Origin: Actinomycetota bacterium
GTDB taxonomy: Bacteria; Actinomycetota; Actinomycetes; S36-B12; UBA5976
Assembly: GCA_027730605.1 (NCBI GenBank)
Contig: JAQCGN010000007.1
Span: forward strand, 1 to 34,876
Direction: 5' to 3'
Length of the DNA: 34,876 nucleotides
The notes under the pieces were generated by a model, which made no database searches, was not told where the DNA came from, and saw only the letters and a program-made list of their open reading frames with translations. This document shows, one piece after another, positions 33,498 to 34,876 of the stretch. The position numbers and the translations under genes were made by a program. Each line of letters begins with the position of its first letter. The stretch's first letter is position 1.

Positions 33498-34313
33498 CTA
33501 CTGAACAATAAATGGAACTTTTATTTCGTTTGAATTATTTCCTGTGCAACTCAGAAAAAATGGTATTACAAATGTAGAAGTTGTATTTTTGACAATTGTT
33601 GCAACAGAGGATGTTGTAGCCTCTATGACAGTTTTACCGCCTGTGTTAGTGCACCCCAAAGGACCCGTAACAACGTTATGATTAACTCCACTTGCATCTC
33701 GAATGTATCCCTTTGCGTATGACCAGGATTTAAATCCACCAAAATTGTTATTAAAATCTACTTGTATAAATGAATAATTGGTGGGTAACTTCCAGTGAAT
33801 ACCACTTTTTATTTCAGTTCCACTTTCATTGTAATTTATTGTCAAATATTTAATATTACCTTTTATAGAGATAAATTTATTATTTGTCGTTTTGACTTTA
33901 AAACTTGAAATCTTTTTAGATTTTGAAAGAACAAAATCTTTATAGGATCCATCTATTGTGTCAAATGAAGAATCTAAAGTTATGACTCCACCTTTAGACT
34001 TAGATACTTTACCTGGTGCGTCATGTGCTGTTGGACTAACATTGCCATGAATATCTAAAATTTTTAAGTACTCAGTTCCGTTAAAATGATTTATAATCAT
34101 CTTAGTAAATACATCTGCACTTGAATTTGGAACAACATATTTTTTCCTGGCAGCTTCAATTTTTAATGGTTGGGCACTTTTGATCGCCGCAAAGTACTTG
34201 TCAATATTCGATGACGGATGTGCAATGGCAACTTGGGAATTGAGTGCCATCATGATCGCCACAATTGGCGCAATAGTTTTCATTTTGGAAACTTTATCGG
34301 CAAACCTCATCAT
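33498..34313 (-). CDS. Secreted protein of unknown function (paralogue of 24426-25253)
   Basis: A 271-residue protein with a signal peptide (hydrophobic residues of about 13-30, cleavage probably after AIA at 31). The mature part is rich in Lys, Ser, Asn and Thr, with no recognised domain. A C-terminal region with KSWSYAKG, GPLGC and LSCTGNNSN aligns with the 24426 protein, including two conserved Cys. The ATG at 34313 or the next codon has AGGA about eight bases upstream; an internal Met11 is possible. A weak promoter (TATAAG at 34344-34339, with TTCGAG inside the tRNA T arm as -35) could drive it, or it may be read through from the tRNA. It leads the operon of the two large membrane proteins and could be their target or partner (inference). 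Confidence 0.78.
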   Translation of the reverse strand: MMRFADKVSKMKTIAPIVAIMMALNSQVAIAHPSSNIDKYFAAIKSAQPLKIEAARKKYVVPNSSADVFTKMIINHFNGTEYLKILDIHGNVSPTAHDAPGKVSKSKGGVITLDSSFDTIDGSYKDFVLSKSKKISSFKVKTTNNKFISIKGNIKYLTINYNESGTEIKSGIHWKLPTNYSFIQVDFNNNFGGFKSWSYAKGYIRDASGVNHNVVTGPLGCTNTGGKTVIEATTSSVATIVKNTTSTFVIPFFLSCTGNNSNEIKVPFIVQ

Positions 34314-34348
34314 CGTCCCATTCCTAGTTTTTCTCTATCTTATATGCG

Positions 34349-34422
34349 TGGGGCGACTGGGGCTCGAACCCAGGACCGACGGATTATGAGTCCGTAGCTC
34401 TAACCAACTGAGCTATCGCCCC
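34349..34422 (-). tRNA. tRNA with CAU anticodon (elongator Met or Ile2)
   Basis: A 74-nt cloverleaf on the minus strand. The acceptor GGGGCGA pairs with TCGCCCC, the D stem is GCTC/GAGC, the anticodon stem ACGGA/TCCGT encloses CTCATAA, and the T stem CTGGG/CCCAG encloses TTCGAGC. The discriminator is A73 and CCA is not encoded. G1 pairs with C72, so it is not an initiator tRNA. Sequence alone here does not separate elongator Met from the lysidine-modified Ile tRNA. Confidence 0.95.
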
Positions 34423-34477
34423 TTAAAATGGCGTTGTTGTGCACGTTGAGGCACAAGTATATGCAACCCTAGTACAC

Positions 34478-34876
34478 GTGAGTTTTACCAAAAAATTTAC
34501 GATTTGGGTGACGATTGCTGAGATATTCCAGCTGCTTTATCTCTGGAATTACTTGCCAATTGCAGAATCAGCCGTTTATGGGACAAATGACGATGCCCTT
34601 ATTGCAAGCATTTCGAGCGGACAATTAACGGGCACCCCCGAAGGACATTTAATATTCATTAATCCAATTCTTAGTTTCCCAATGGCATGGTTGCAGTTAA
34701 TTTTAAGCGATTTAAATATTTATACTTTGGCACTAGTGCTATTAGTTACTCTTTCATTTTCTCTAATATTTGCTTTAATTATGGTTCAAAATAATATGCG
34801 ATATGAATCTAAAATAATATTATTAATTTTTTGGTTTTTATCAACAATAACATTTATTAGTTGGTATGCTCTAGCT
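34478..34876 (+). CDS. Divergent member of the GT-C-like membrane family, cut off by window edge
   Basis: An open frame from GTG at 34478 to the window end gives 133 residues with no stop. An in-frame GTG at 34439 would add 13 residues, but the later start puts the first motif at the same distance as in the relatives. After a first helix (about 8-32) comes VYGTNDDALI (N37, D38, D39), then SISSGQLTG, TPEGHLIF, NPILSFPMAWL and two hydrophobic helices. Spacing and order match the VNDDVI, LSG-x-YTG, PEFM and ATPK-x-x-FG layout of the two tandem paralogues at 30084-33489, though identity is lower. It is transcribed divergently from the tRNA. The remainder lies outside the window. Confidence 0.75.
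   Translation, partial: MSFTKKFTIWVTIAEIFQLLYLWNYLPIAESAVYGTNDDALIASISSGQLTGTPEGHLIFINPILSFPMAWLQLILSDLNIYTLALVLLVTLSFSLIFALIMVQNNMRYESKIILLIFWFLSTITFISWYALA

Noticed and set aside
34180-34389. A 69-residue plus-strand open frame
   Set aside because: It runs antisense to the signal peptide of the secreted protein and ends inside the tRNA gene.
1-34876. Mobile elements, prophage, CRISPR arrays or toxin-antitoxin systems
   Set aside because: I looked for transposase, integrase, cas-like or short paired genes and for regularly spaced repeats and found none; the two tRNA genes show no repeated 3' ends that would suggest an integrated element.

Overview
The window is AT-rich, densely packed chromosomal DNA that looks like a small-genome planktonic actinobacterium, most plausibly of the low-GC freshwater acI/Nanopelagicales type. 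The support is: the fabD-fabH-acpP-fabF order followed by a DUF3145 gene, which is an actinobacterial arrangement; a Nif3 / C4 zinc-ribbon / RNase HI trio; a Tat-type lipoprotein binding protein; several apparently leaderless genes; tRNA genes without an encoded CCA; and intergenic gaps of mostly 0-60 bases. Lineage is an inference. No insertion sequence, prophage, integrase or CRISPR array was seen.

Region 1 (1-14511) is mainly amine and polyamine catabolism. It holds a truncated CoA-acylating methylmalonate-semialdehyde dehydrogenase gene, two paralogous DAO-family flavoprotein oxidoreductases on either side of the RNase P RNA gene (rnpB), and a long minus-strand run: aldehyde dehydrogenase, potD-potA-potB-potC, peroxiredoxin, tRNA-Val, Nif3, zinc-ribbon protein and RNase HI. 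A divergent pair (Lrp/AsnC regulator and class III aminotransferase) starts from the same control region as the aldehyde dehydrogenase. Together these could import polyamines, deaminate them, oxidise the aldehydes and remove the H2O2 formed.

Region 2 (14501-24300) is a cell-surface glycan locus: a GtrB/ArnC-like polyprenyl-phosphate glycosyltransferase, an AsnB-type amidotransferase, an NAD-dependent sugar epimerase, a YfhO-like membrane protein, then a minus-strand operon of SIS sugar isomerase, SDR, NeuB-like synthase, TIM-barrel isomerase and a second SDR. It resembles a nonulosonate-type sugar pathway, but no cytidylyltransferase is present and the NeuB-like protein has no C-terminal SAF domain.

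Region 3 (24426-29276) has a secreted protein of unknown function, the fatty-acid synthesis operon fabD-fabH-acpP-fabF, and DUF3145.

Region 4 (29338-34876) is the least familiar part. A tRNA-CAU gene leads a minus-strand run of a secreted protein (paralogous to the one at 24426), two tandem paralogous membrane proteins of about 568 residues, and a DPM1-like glycosyltransferase. A divergent, truncated third relative of the membrane proteins begins at 34478. I interpret this as a candidate undescribed GT-C-type surface glycosylation module. All four convergent gene junctions in the window overlap at their 3' ends, a sign of strong genome compaction.
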